From the IMG/VR virus record IMGVR_UViG_3300043452_000006, positions 1 through 30,687 of that record: a stretch of DNA of 30,687 bases. One strand, given 5' to 3'. The stretch comes from a virus. Below are positions 23,266 to 30,596 of this stretch, one piece after another; within the stretch, counting starts at the first letter, position 1; each line of letters starts with the position of its first letter. The notes beneath the pieces were generated by a model, which was not told the DNA's origin, ran no database searches, and worked only from the letters and a program-made list of their open reading frames with translations. A program made the position numbers and the translations under genes.

Positions 23266-24144
23266 TTATTTCCTAACTACTAGATATGGTCGGCCTTGGC
23301 CCTTAGCTTGGCGGCTAGCGATTCTCACGCGTTCGCCGTCTACCTCTACGTAAGCGTGCTTGGCCGTTCCCATAAGTGCCATTACTTGATTCTTATGTTC
23401 TTGTAGCTCTTTTTCCGCTTCGTCAAACTTGCGCTGGGCTAGCGCTAGGTTATGCCCGCCGTCAATATAAACTTCTTCGTCGGTAATCTCTGGGTGTAGA
23501 TCGCGCAACGTTTCGTAAGTAGACGCGGAACCGTCCCACTCCGGCATTGTGCCGTTTTGTAGGCAATTCCAGAATTCCTCCGCGACCAAGTGCGCCGTGG
23601 CCGTCGCGAAGTCGTCTATCGTGATTTCGTGTTCTACCCAGTCCATACCAACTAGGCCGATTAGGTATCCACGGCATACGCCTAGCACGTCTAGGTAATG
23701 TTGCACCTGGGCTTCGTAGGCCGGCGGAACCTTGTCCCAGTAGTTGCGAGAAGTCTTTACTTCGATTACTACGATTTCCCCGGTGTCTTTGTGAACACCG
23801 ATAGCGTCTGGGTTGGCGTGTAGGTAACTAATCTTCGGGTGGCGGTAAGTGCCGGCGCGGTAGATTTCGTATTCTGGGTGTGCTTCCGCGAATAGTTCCA
23901 GAATAGGTTGTTCTAGCTTGTTTCCTAGCTTTACTGCAAACGATGTTAGCGGCGGGTCTGGGATAAGCCCTAGTCGCTTGGCCCAAAGTGTCACCGCGCT
24001 AGTCCACGGATTCAAACCAAGCAAAGTACCTATTTCGCTTCCGCCGATTCCGTCTTTGCGTAGGGCGTGCCACTCCGGACTACCGGATTCGTAAAAACCT
24101 AAGTCGATTGCCCCGTTTTTCAACTTGCCACTAAATACGTCCAT
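23266..24144 (-). CDS. YqaJ-type viral exonuclease (lambda Exo-like)
   Basis: A 292-residue PD-(D/E)xK nuclease. GIGGSEIGTLLGLNPW (32-47), LGNKLEQPI with Glu79, NPDAIG with Asp113, IEVKTS with Glu128 and Lys130, and QVQHYLDVLG with Gln146 and Tyr150 are the conserved blocks in order. It resects 5' ends to give 3' tails for the annealing protein. A helical C-terminal extension (about 225-270) follows the catalytic domain. It is the first leftward gene, with AAGGGG 6 nt before its ATG, and diverges from whiB with 29 bp between. Confidence 0.92.
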   Translation of the reverse strand: MDVFSGKLKNGAIDLGFYESGSPEWHALRKDGIGGSEIGTLLGLNPWTSAVTLWAKRLGLIPDPPLTSFAVKLGNKLEQPILELFAEAHPEYEIYRAGTYRHPKISYLHANPDAIGVHKDTGEIVVIEVKTSRNYWDKVPPAYEAQVQHYLDVLGVCRGYLIGLVGMDWVEHEITIDDFATATAHLVAEEFWNCLQNGTMPEWDGSASTYETLRDLHPEITDEEVYIDGGHNLALAQRKFDEAEKELQEHKNQVMALMGTAKHAYVEVDGERVRIASRQAKGQGRPYLVVRK

Positions 24145-24173
24145 TTATTCCCCTTCTTGGTTACTCTTACTTT

Positions 24174-24434
24174 ATGACTACCCACGGACTTTTTACGTCT
24201 GATTATTTACAATTCTTGCGAGAGATACACGCGGTCGGCGGTGTGCCTTGCGAAGATTACCCAAAGTTCTTCTTTCCGGAAGATTTTCCGCACCCGGAAC
24301 AACGCCAAGTAGTTATTAAGATTGCTAAGAAGTTATGTAACGAATGTCCGATAAGGGCTAAGTGTTTTACCTACGCCATAAAGTCAAACCAGCGCCACGG
24401 GATCTGGGCGGGTACCCTCCCAAGCGAACGCTAG
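24174..24434 (+). CDS. whiB: WhiB-family Fe-S transcription regulator
   Basis: An 86-residue protein and the only convincing plus-strand gene. Four Cys (26, 55, 58, 64) in the pattern C-x28-C-x2-C-x5-C ligate a [4Fe-4S] cluster. FFPED (34-38) and GIWAG (76-80) are further WhiB hallmarks; the basic C-terminal tip is short. WhiB proteins are restricted to Actinobacteria and their phages and bind the sigma factor. TACTTT lies directly ahead of the ATG and no ribosome-binding site is visible, so the mRNA may be leaderless. It probably redirects host transcription or represses host or competing phage genes. Confidence 0.92.
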   Translation: MTTHGLFTSDYLQFLREIHAVGGVPCEDYPKFFFPEDFPHPEQRQVVIKIAKKLCNECPIRAKCFTYAIKSNQRHGIWAGTLPSER

Positions 24435-24445
24435 ACGTTTTCAAT

Positions 24446-24470
24446 AAACGGTAGTTATTGTCCGTTTTAT
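24446..24470. terminator. Bidirectional terminator between whiB and the RNA gene
   Basis: aaacgg (24446-24451) pairs with ccgttt (24462-24467) around a 10-nt loop, followed by a T and AT on the plus strand and by TTTATT on the minus strand. It would end whiB from one side and the long late transcript, including the tmRNA-like RNA, from the other. Confidence 0.6.
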
Positions 24471-24511
24471 GAAACCAATTACTTTACTTTTTCGCGTTGT
24501 ATAAATCCGCG

Positions 24512-24591
24512 TGGACTTGCAGGGATTCGAACCCTGGTCTTAGTTGTCTCCGCGTGCGGTCTTTACAACTAATCGAAACCGTTCCAAGCCC
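24512..24591 (-). ncRNA. tmRNA-like RNA lacking the mRNA-like domain
   Basis: An 80-nt RNA. GGGCTTG (24591-24585) pairs with CAAGTCC (24519-24513) in a 7-bp acceptor stem with a G:U at the third pair, the alanine identity element of tRNA-Ala and tmRNA. The next 13 nt, GAACGGTTTCGAT, match the stemless D-loop region of actinobacterial tmRNA. TAGTTGT and ACAACTA (24571-24565, 24547-24541) form the P2-like helix, closed by 17 nt containing CCGC/GCGG. The T arm CAGGG-TTCGAAT-CCCTG directly joins the acceptor stem. No tag frame, pseudoknots or encoded CCA. A normal tRNA is unlikely: no D stem and no 5+7+5 anticodon arm. Confidence 0.75.
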
Positions 24592-24652
24592 TAAGAAGCC
24601 GTGGCGGGCTTGTATGCGTAGTCGCCCACGCGCCCGGTCCACGCGCTCCCGA

Positions 24653-25009
24653 CTAGTCTACGTCGTCTTTAGCGTTTGGGTCGTATAGTGCTTCGTCGCC
24701 GTCAAAGTCTACGTCGTCGAAGTCGAAGTTTCCGTCCTGGGTAACCTTTAGTGCGTCCTCTACGGCTTCGCTATCCGATTTCGCAACGGCGGCGCGAAAT
24801 GCGTTTTGCAAGTCTGAAACCTCTAGGGTTCCCTTCCAAGCCACGGCCACGCCGATAGTCGTTAGAACGACCGCAAAAGCCGAACCAACGCCAATTAGGG
24901 TCCCCATAAGTGCGTCGCCAAGCGCCGCGCCTACTGCCGTGCCACCGAACGCGGTCGCAAGTGTAAGTCCAATAGAACGGACTAGAAATTGCTTGATTGT
25001 TTCTTTCAC
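24653..25009 (-). CDS. Putative holin (two or more membrane segments)
   Basis: A 118-residue protein. Residues 10-60 are hydrophobic and Gly/Ala-rich (LATAFGGTAVGAALGDALMG, AFAVVLTTIGVAVAW) and give two probable membrane helices. The C-terminal 35 residues are very acidic, ending in Asp-Val-Asp. Gene start overlaps the endolysin stop by 4 bp. Small size, membrane character and position beside the lysin suggest a holin; an acidic tail is unusual, as most holins end basic. Confidence 0.65.
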   Translation of the reverse strand: MKETIKQFLVRSIGLTLATAFGGTAVGAALGDALMGTLIGVGSAFAVVLTTIGVAVAWKGTLEVSDLQNAFRAAVAKSDSEAVEDALKVTQDGNFDFDDVDFDGDEALYDPNAKDDVD

Positions 25010-25452
25010 TTGTTCGCCTTAATAAATTCGATTGGATCTTGCTTGCTTGTAGTCGGACCGAAAACGCCCTTGATTTCACGCGACACGGTTAGGTGTAGGT
25101 GGCCACCGGTAGAAGCCGAACCGCTTGGAAACTTCTTTCCGCCGCCGATTTTGCCGACAATATCGCCTTCGCTAACCTTAGTGCCTACGTCTAGCCCTGG
25201 TTCTGCTAGGTGGCAATAGCCAACGTAGTACAACTTCTTATCTACGCCCATTACGCGTTGCACCGATACGTTGCCAAGAACGTCCGACCATTGCTTTAGA
25301 ACAATAGTGCCGTTACCGATTGCCGGAATTGGCGTACCTTCGGGGCGCGCCCAGTCCACGCCAGAGTGGGGTTGCATACCGTTCTTACGGCGGAATTCGG
25401 ATAGTGTGCCGAATCGCCCGGTAATAAACTTAGGGTCGAATGGAAAGCGCAT
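25006..25452 (-). CDS. Endolysin, M23 family peptidase
   Basis: A 148-residue zinc metallopeptidase of the lysostaphin/LytM type. HSGVDW gives His29 and Asp33, and GGHLHL gives His118 and His120; His81 is a further candidate active-site residue. These cut peptidoglycan cross-bridges or stem peptides. There is no signal peptide and no separate cell wall-binding domain, so release would depend on a holin. It lies between two membrane protein genes, forming a lysis cassette. Confidence 0.9.
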   Translation of the reverse strand: MRFPFDPKFITGRFGTLSEFRRKNGMQPHSGVDWARPEGTPIPAIGNGTIVLKQWSDVLGNVSVQRVMGVDKKLYYVGYCHLAEPGLDVGTKVSEGDIVGKIGGGKKFPSGSASTGGHLHLTVSREIKGVFGPTTSKQDPIEFIKANK

Positions 25453-25461
25453 AGGTCTAGT

Positions 25462-25668
25462 TTACTTCAACATCGAAGTAACGAATGATCCAATGAAACC
25501 AGCGGCACCGGCGGCTAGCCAAACCATTTTTTCCAAGAAGCGAATACGGCGTTCGTGGTCTTTCAAGTTACGCTCCACCCAGTCGATATGGGTTGGTATC
25601 TTCTCGTTTAGTCGCTCAACTTGCTTTATTAGCTCAATAGCCCACGTCGGGATTTGTTCGTTGTCCAT
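25462..25668 (-). CDS. XhlA-like holin or membrane protein
   Basis: A 68-residue protein with a charged helical N-terminal half (WAIELIKQVERLNEKI, VERNLKDHERRIRFLEKM) and a single C-terminal membrane helix VWLAAGAAGFIGSFVTSML. This order is that of XhlA/hemolysin-type holins. It starts the lysis cassette. It may act with the other membrane protein as a holin pair. Confidence 0.7.
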   Translation of the reverse strand: MDNEQIPTWAIELIKQVERLNEKIPTHIDWVERNLKDHERRIRFLEKMVWLAAGAAGFIGSFVTSMLK

Positions 25669-25712
25669 TAGATACGCCTTATTAGTGCCGGGGCGTAGGT
25701 TGTATGCCTATT

Positions 25713-25850
25713 TTAGTCGAAGTTCGCGACGAATGTTTTGTGCGCTTCTAGGGCGGCCACTTCGTATTCGTCTAGGGTTTCTTTGGCTTCTAGTTCCGCA
25801 ATGCGGATACGGGCCGCTTCTACGGCGTGCGAGATATCTAGGTTATCCAT
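25713..25850 (-). CDS. Small helical protein (45 residues)
   Basis: ATG 25850 to TAA 25713, overlapping the S74 fibre gene stop by 8 bp. The product (MDNLDISHAVEAARIRIAEL, then KETLDEYEVAALEAHK) is acidic and helical, likely a coiled coil. Tight packing in the operon supports it. Five of its Leu codons are CTA, as elsewhere in this genome. Function unknown. Confidence 0.65.
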   Translation of the reverse strand: MDNLDISHAVEAARIRIAELEAKETLDEYEVAALEAHKTFVANFD

Positions 25851-26889
25851 TTTGTTTCGCTTCCAGTTCGGCAACCTTCGCCGATAGCTCTTGAATTGCC
25901 TTTACCAAGATTGGAATTAGGCGACCCGGTGTTGCTTCCAACTTATCTTCGTTTTCGCGTAGGGTAAGTTTTAGTCGGTCCGCTTCGTACTTATCTTCGA
26001 CTTCGGCTAGGTGTTGCGCGATAAAACCAAAGTCTAGGTCGCCAACCTTAGATCCGTCGCGGGTATCCCAAGTGAACGATACCGGTTCTAGTTCGTTGAT
26101 AAAGTCTAGGCCGTACTCTAGCGGCGCGATATCTGCCTTGTCGCGTTCGTCCGATAGCGAAGTAATCGAAGTCACCTGGCAACGTAGGGTCGCGATAGAA
26201 GAATTGCCCAAAGTAATTTCGTTGCTAACGCTGTTACTGGACGGCGAAGCCTGGTAGCCGATTAGAACGTTGTTAGAACCCGAATAGGTAAAGAAGCTAG
26301 CCATACCGCCGGCGTACGCGCCTAAAGCGGTGTTGTTGCTTCCCGATGATCCCCAACCATAACCCGAAGCAAAACCGATAGTCGTATTGTTGTCGCCGTT
26401 CATTACGTACGCGGATTGCGCGCCGATAGCCGTATTGTAGCTACCGCTAGCCATAAGTTGCGCGGCGGACGGACCAATTACGATATCGTTTCCACCGGTA
26501 GTAAACGCGGTACCCGCGGTGTGGCCAATTGCGATATTTCCGTTCTGGCCACCGCCCGCCGCCGTTCCAGCGCCACCGGCTAGGTAGCCAAGCTTTAGGT
26601 GGTTAGACCCAAGCGTTAGAGTTTGTCCGTATACAAGTCCAGCGGTGCCGGGAGAAGCGTTAGGCACGTCTGGCGTAACCTGGCCCCAGCTAGAACCGTT
26701 GTAAACCTGTAACTGGTTTATATCTTGTAGATACGAAACCATACCTTCAGAAACTACGCCCGTTAGTGCGGAACCACGTGCGGCGGAAGAAGCAAAAACC
26801 ATAACGGTTTGATCTTGGAAATACGACTGAAAATTAGCGGCCGTGAGCTGTTCGCCCGCGACCCACTCTTTGTAACCTAGCCCGGCCAT
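25843..26889 (-). CDS. Tail fibre/spike with S74 self-cleaving chaperone domain
   Basis: A 348-residue protein. Residues 1-72 are an adaptor-like domain shared with the protein at 30105-30596. Residues 115-215 are repeats of NxxIGxxA type (IAIGHTAG, TAIGAQSA, TTIGFASG, TALGAYAG, VLIGYQA), as in trimeric beta-roll heads. Residues 243-340 are a peptidase S74 intramolecular chaperone, with SDERDK giving the Ser246/Lys251 pair, FGFIAQHLAEVE, and a C-terminal coiled coil. S74 domains trimerise fibres and cut themselves off. A receptor-binding role is likely. Confidence 0.88.
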   Translation of the reverse strand: MAGLGYKEWVAGEQLTAANFQSYFQDQTVMVFASSAARGSALTGVVSEGMVSYLQDINQLQVYNGSSWGQVTPDVPNASPGTAGLVYGQTLTLGSNHLKLGYLAGGAGTAAGGGQNGNIAIGHTAGTAFTTGGNDIVIGPSAAQLMASGSYNTAIGAQSAYVMNGDNNTTIGFASGYGWGSSGSNNTALGAYAGGMASFFTYSGSNNVLIGYQASPSSNSVSNEITLGNSSIATLRCQVTSITSLSDERDKADIAPLEYGLDFINELEPVSFTWDTRDGSKVGDLDFGFIAQHLAEVEDKYEADRLKLTLRENEDKLEATPGRLIPILVKAIQELSAKVAELEAKQNG

Positions 26890-27251
26890 TATTCCTCTAT
26901 CCCGAAATTAGTTGGTTCCCAGTCGCCTAGTTCTTCGTTCCAAGAATAAATTAGGCCGTCGGTTGGGTAAGCAATAGGCGCTTCCCATTGTGCGGTTTCT
27001 TCGTTTAGCAACCAAGAATCAAACGGCTTAGGCGCAATAAACGCGTCCAGCGCTGGGTCGTAGGTATACCCAATGCCGGCGTAGTTCTTGCGAATGTTGC
27101 CGTTGTAACTTGTTCGCTTGCAGACTTGATCGCGTAGTTCGCCGTAATAGGCTTCCCAGTCGGTAATTCCGTCTACTTCTTCCCACTCGTCGCGACCGAC
27201 GATTACTTCGGTAACGACGTTGTTCGCGTCTAAAAATGCGTAGTGGGCCAT
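26889..27251 (-). CDS. Small tail-associated protein of aquatic phage type
   Basis: A 120-residue acidic protein rich in aromatic residues. MAHYAFLDANNVVTEVIVG, YAGIGYTYDPALDAFIAPKP and SWLLNEETAQWEAP match a protein family common in marine and freshwater phages near tail fibre genes. No enzymatic motif. Its role is unknown but it is probably a virion or fibre-assembly protein. It abuts the fibre gene with a 1-bp overlap. Confidence 0.75.
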   Translation of the reverse strand: MAHYAFLDANNVVTEVIVGRDEWEEVDGITDWEAYYGELRDQVCKRTSYNGNIRKNYAGIGYTYDPALDAFIAPKPFDSWLLNEETAQWEAPIAYPTDGLIYSWNEELGDWEPTNFGIEE

Positions 27252-27264
27252 AGGTCTATTCTAC

Positions 27265-27513
27265 CTAAGAGATAAGCGCGGTGATTTCTGATTCAGTCAA
27301 GCCAAGCGCCGACAATTTAGCAATGGCAGATTCCTTAGCTTCCGCCTTAGCGGTTGCTTCGGCTTCACGTGCCAGTTGTTCGGCTTCGGCCTGGGCCGCC
27401 ATTAGCTCACGTTCCGCCAATTCCTCCGCGGTAAGCGGGATTGACTGGACGCGCTCCGGGTGGCCTTCGGGCTTGCTTAGGTCTACGACCAAGCGGGTAA
27501 TGGTTTCACTCAT
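27265..27513 (-). CDS. Ala/Glu-rich coiled-coil protein
   Basis: An 82-residue protein. The first 25 residues form a possible beta start (ETITRLVVDLSKPEG), then a long Ala/Glu helix with AEELAERELMAAQAEAEQLA, ending in LSALGLTESEITALI. Such proteins occur next to tail fibre genes in aquatic phages. A fibre attachment or chaperone role is inferred from position. AGGAAGATAAA precedes the start. Confidence 0.65.
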   Translation of the reverse strand: MSETITRLVVDLSKPEGHPERVQSIPLTAEELAERELMAAQAEAEQLAREAEATAKAEAKESAIAKLSALGLTESEITALIS

Positions 27514-27525
27514 TTTTATCTTCCT

Positions 27526-28047
27526 TTAGCTTACGGTTGTTGTTCCGTCTGATCCCTTTAGTATGCCGTAAAGACTCGCGCTGGAATGTTGTACAAAGTT
27601 TCCACCGCCGGCGTTGAAAAGCGCTAACGACGTGATTGCGGACGAAGAATTGAACTGTCCAGCGGTAAGCCATTGAATACCGGTAGTGCCGTTATTTTCG
27701 TCTACTAAATCCGCTGTAAAAGGTTTAGCAACGCTAGAAGTGTAATTCGGGATATACAAACTACCGTTACCAAAAGTATTAGCGGTCCACCCGCTATTTG
27801 GAACCGAACCCAAATAAGTAGTATCGGTAGCCGATGTTGCAGTAGATCCGTTGCCATATAGAAGCCTGGTTGAAAGATTAGCGGTTGAACCGTTTACGCG
27901 TAGCCTAAGCCCGCCGTCGGTAACTGACACTCTTGCACTAAAAACTAATAGTAGGTCCGTATAAGTTTGTGGAATACTTGCCCCGGTTCCAAACTCAATA
28001 TTTGCCGCACCGCCGGACCCAACTGTTACCGTCTGTATTAGATCCAT
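27526..28047 (-). CDS. Adhesin-domain tail protein, paralogue A
   Basis: A 173-residue beta-rich protein. IPQTYTDLLLVFSARV, LRLRVNG, STRLLYGNGS, SAITSLALFNAGG and SASLYGILKG align in order with segments of the next two genes upstream, so this is one copy of a repeated domain. The domain is known from many phage tail fibres and is likely carbohydrate- or receptor-binding. It lacks the Gly-rich part found in the 515-residue protein. Confidence 0.75.
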   Translation of the reverse strand: MDLIQTVTVGSGGAANIEFGTGASIPQTYTDLLLVFSARVSVTDGGLRLRVNGSTANLSTRLLYGNGSTATSATDTTYLGSVPNSGWTANTFGNGSLYIPNYTSSVAKPFTADLVDENNGTTGIQWLTAGQFNSSSAITSLALFNAGGGNFVQHSSASLYGILKGSDGTTTVS

Positions 28048-28050
28048 TGG

Positions 28051-28545
28051 CTAACTCGCTATCCCGTAGAGACTAAACGTCGAACCGGCGTTGAATGAAG
28101 AAACGCAAAAAATGCTAATTGAAGTTATTGCACTTGTATTAGCCCAACGATTAGCAGTAGTAAACGCATTGTAAGAAGCTACGGAAGGATCGTAAGCGTG
28201 ATTTACTAAGGTGGTTTTGTGCTTATCGGTTGCGCTGTAATCCATAATTTGCAGTTTACTTAAAAATCGGGGATTGGTTCCTGGCAAGTCACCGGAATAA
28301 CCGAAGTTAGTAGTCGCTGACGAGCTAAATGCGCTGCTATTTTCGCCCCATATACGCACGAATGAATAGTTGTTGCCCGTATCCCCATTAAATCTAAATC
28401 TCAATGCGTCTGCTCCGCTTGCGGGTGTCCCGGTTGAAATCAAAATCAAATCTCGGTAAATTTGCGGGATTGAATCAAATACGATTAGTGAATCTGATCC
28501 AGTAAGCGTTAGCGTTGCTAGTGGAATATATGTTGGCCTACCCAT
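28051..28545 (-). CDS. Adhesin-domain tail protein, paralogue B
   Basis: A 164-residue protein paralogous to its two neighbours: IPQIYRDLILISTGT, LRFRFNGDTGNNYSFVRIWG, IMDYSATDKHKTTLV, RWANTSAITSISIF and FSLYGIAS. The RFNGDTxxNY and LYGI motifs are best preserved here. It consists of the domain alone, with a short N-terminal strand. Probably a virion receptor-binding or decoration protein. Gaps of 3 and 2 bp to neighbours. Confidence 0.78.
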   Translation of the reverse strand: MGRPTYIPLATLTLTGSDSLIVFDSIPQIYRDLILISTGTPASGADALRFRFNGDTGNNYSFVRIWGENSSAFSSSATTNFGYSGDLPGTNPRFLSKLQIMDYSATDKHKTTLVNHAYDPSVASYNAFTTANRWANTSAITSISIFCVSSFNAGSTFSLYGIAS

Positions 28546-28547
28546 TG

Positions 28548-30095
28548 CTATCCCTTAATTCCATAGATTGAAAAACGCGTTCCACTTACAAAGCTAGCGG
28601 AAAATCCAGAAACTAACGTAATGCTTGTAACGCTAGCCGTGCTTGCCCATAGATTAGAAGCCAACCAAATTCTGTCGTAAGAACCTGGAACGCCAGATAA
28701 GGTTTTTATGGTTTTGTTTTTAGTCGTTGAAAATGGGTCTAAAATATCGCAAATTCCAGCATTGAAAGCCGAAGCCGTAAAGTTATTGCCCGTAGCTTGC
28801 ATAAATCTAGCGCCACTAGCGGTTTGCGAATTTTCAGATCCGGCAACCGAACCGGTTCCGTAAAGCGCGTGATAACGATAATTAGCTACGGTGCTATCGT
28901 TGTTGAACCTAAGAATAATGTCGTCGCCTACGTCCGCACGATTGGTACGTGCTACAACTCTTAGTTGCAAGTGCTTATAGGTCCCACTAAGCCCGGTTAC
29001 GTCAAACGTTACCGACGCTTGCGAAGAAGATAGGTAAGTAGTTCCAATTAGTACGTAGTCGCTATCGACGGCTTCGCTAAAGCTAACGGTTCCCGTTCCT
29101 GCGGTAAAAGTTGTAACGCGGAACCCGCCCGAAGTTACTGTTGAATGGGTTAGCCCGGCCGCTACGGAGATAGCGTAGAAGTCTGGGTATTTGATAATAA
29201 CGACACCAGATCCACCGGCGGCACCTAGTTTATTGGAAGTTCCTCCACCACCGCCACCGCCAGTATTGGTCGTGCCGGCTACTGGGTTTTGTGAAGTAAC
29301 GTGGATTCCTCCGCCACCGCCGCCACCAGAACCACCAGAACCAGCAGTACCAGCATAAACACCAGCACCGCCGCCACCGGCACGGGTAACGCTAGTACCA
29401 GTTATGGAAGAAGCAACGCCAACCCCGCCAGAACCGCCTGTAATTGTTCCCCCTGGCGCTACACCATTGCCACCAACTCCACCAGCGCCACCTCCACCGC
29501 CACCAGCAGCACCATTATTTGAACCATTATTTATATGGCCTTGGCCACCGTTGTACCCTTGATTAGTAGTTCCAGTTCCGAAAGTGGCGTTTTGCGGTCC
29601 AGCGCCTCCACCTGAACCGCCATTTTTTCCAGTATTACTAGACGAAGTTAAGCCACCACGTCCACCACCGCCACCGCCAGTAGACGTTATAGAAGCAAAT
29701 ACTGAATTACTACCATTGGCCCCGTCTGCTGGGAAAGAAGTTCCACCTGCGCCACCAGCGCCCACGGTAACGGTGTAGTTTGTTGCTACCGCTAAGGTAA
29801 GTGCCGATTCTGCGCTAGCGCCTCCGCCCGAAGTTCCCGCGGAAGTGCGATAGCCACCAGCACCGCCACCGCCGGCCGCTTCGGACCAAAAAGCACCAGC
29901 ACCAGCACCGCCACCAGCTCCACCGGCAATAACCAAGTAATTCACGGTAAGCGGCGTACCCGCGCTAAAGAATTGTTTCCACGCGCCCGAAAGCTTTACG
30001 TAACCTTCGGCTACTTCTTTCCAAGATCCGCCGACCCTAGCGTAGATATCGCTAACGTTGCTCCACGAACCCGATAGCCTAACGTGCGCGCTCAT
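28548..30095 (-). CDS. Glycine-rich tail fibre/adhesin, paralogue C
   Basis: A 515-residue protein in three parts. Residues 1-50 hold three short repeats ending in W-K or W-S (VRLSGSWSNV, ARVGGSWKEV, VKLSGAWKQF). Residues 51-305 are glycine-rich, starting YLVIAGGAGGG with many polyglycine runs, as in polyglycine-helix adhesins such as S16 gp38. Residues 335-515 are the same domain as the next two genes (YKHLQLRVVAR, LRFNNDSTVANYRYH, SIYGIKG). It is the best candidate for the main receptor-binding protein. Confidence 0.85.
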   Translation of the reverse strand: MSAHVRLSGSWSNVSDIYARVGGSWKEVAEGYVKLSGAWKQFFSAGTPLTVNYLVIAGGAGGGAGAGAFWSEAAGGGGAGGYRTSAGTSGGGASAESALTLAVATNYTVTVGAGGAGGTSFPADGANGSNSVFASITSTGGGGGGRGGLTSSSNTGKNGGSGGGAGPQNATFGTGTTNQGYNGGQGHINNGSNNGAAGGGGGGAGGVGGNGVAPGGTITGGSGGVGVASSITGTSVTRAGGGGAGVYAGTAGSGGSGGGGGGGIHVTSQNPVAGTTNTGGGGGGGTSNKLGAAGGSGVVIIKYPDFYAISVAAGLTHSTVTSGGFRVTTFTAGTGTVSFSEAVDSDYVLIGTTYLSSSQASVTFDVTGLSGTYKHLQLRVVARTNRADVGDDIILRFNNDSTVANYRYHALYGTGSVAGSENSQTASGARFMQATGNNFTASAFNAGICDILDPFSTTKNKTIKTLSGVPGSYDRIWLASNLWASTASVTSITLVSGFSASFVSGTRFSIYGIKG

Positions 30096-30104
30096 TGGTC
30101 CCCT

Positions 30105-30596
30105 TTATGGTGTGTAAACAAGGAATACGTCGCCGTCCATACCGATAGCGGTTCCCGGTGCGACTGTTCCAAGACTGATATTTCTAACTACGGCAGAACC
30201 AACCGCGGCGGTTGTTACCGCGCCATTAGTGCGCGCGACGTAGTTGGTAGCAATGTCGGTAACTTGCGAAGAAGCAATAGTAATCCCCGAACCGATTGCG
30301 GCGTAGTTTGCGTTTAGAGTTACGCTACCCGAAGTTCCGCCACCGGTAAGCCCTGTACCCGCGGTAACGGCCGTAATGTCGCCCGTGGCAATAGATACCC
30401 ACGCGGACCCGTCGTACACCTCTACGGCGTTTGTATCCTCTAGGTATGAAACCATACCTTCTACTACGGCGGTACCTAAAGTCGTTCCGCGCGAAGCTGT
30501 ACCCGCGTATACCTGGACGACCTGGTTTTGGACGTACGCTTGGAAGTCGGGTTCGGTTACGACCTCCCCAACGGTCCAGTCTTTCCAACCAGTCAT
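30105..30596 (-). CDS. Tail adaptor/fibre protein
   Basis: A 163-residue protein. Residues 1-70 (WKDWTVGEVVTEPDFQAYVQ, then GMVSYLEDTNAVEVYDGSAW) are related to the start of the S74 fibre and look like the domain that binds the tail tip. The rest has Gly/Thr-rich beta repeats (VTAGTGLTGGGTSGSVTLN) found in fibre shafts. On the circular map it follows directly after the minor tail protein, so opens the fibre operon. Confidence 0.75.
   Translation of the reverse strand: MTGWKDWTVGEVVTEPDFQAYVQNQVVQVYAGTASRGTTLGTAVVEGMVSYLEDTNAVEVYDGSAWVSIATGDITAVTAGTGLTGGGTSGSVTLNANYAAIGSGITIASSQVTDIATNYVARTNGAVTTAAVGSAVVRNISLGTVAPGTAIGMDGDVFLVYTP

Noticed and set aside
24512-24591. Ordinary tRNA
   Set aside because: There is no D stem, and the central helix has 7 bp and a 17-nt loop, so no anticodon can be assigned. 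The G3:U70 and GGTTTCGA features point to tmRNA instead.
24512-24591. Phage attachment site derived from host ssrA
   Set aside because: Attachment sites normally carry only the 3' end of ssrA, but both halves are present here, and no integrase gene was found in the window.
24592-24652. GC-rich stretch upstream of the tmRNA-like RNA as a second RNA gene
   Set aside because: Only a weak, bulged stem can be drawn and there is no T arm. It may be a leader or partial terminator; evidence is too thin to call.
29200-29960. Pro/Ser/Thr-rich plus-strand frames and short repeats
   Set aside because: These are the complement of the glycine-rich codons of the adhesin gene, not a separate gene or a CRISPR array.
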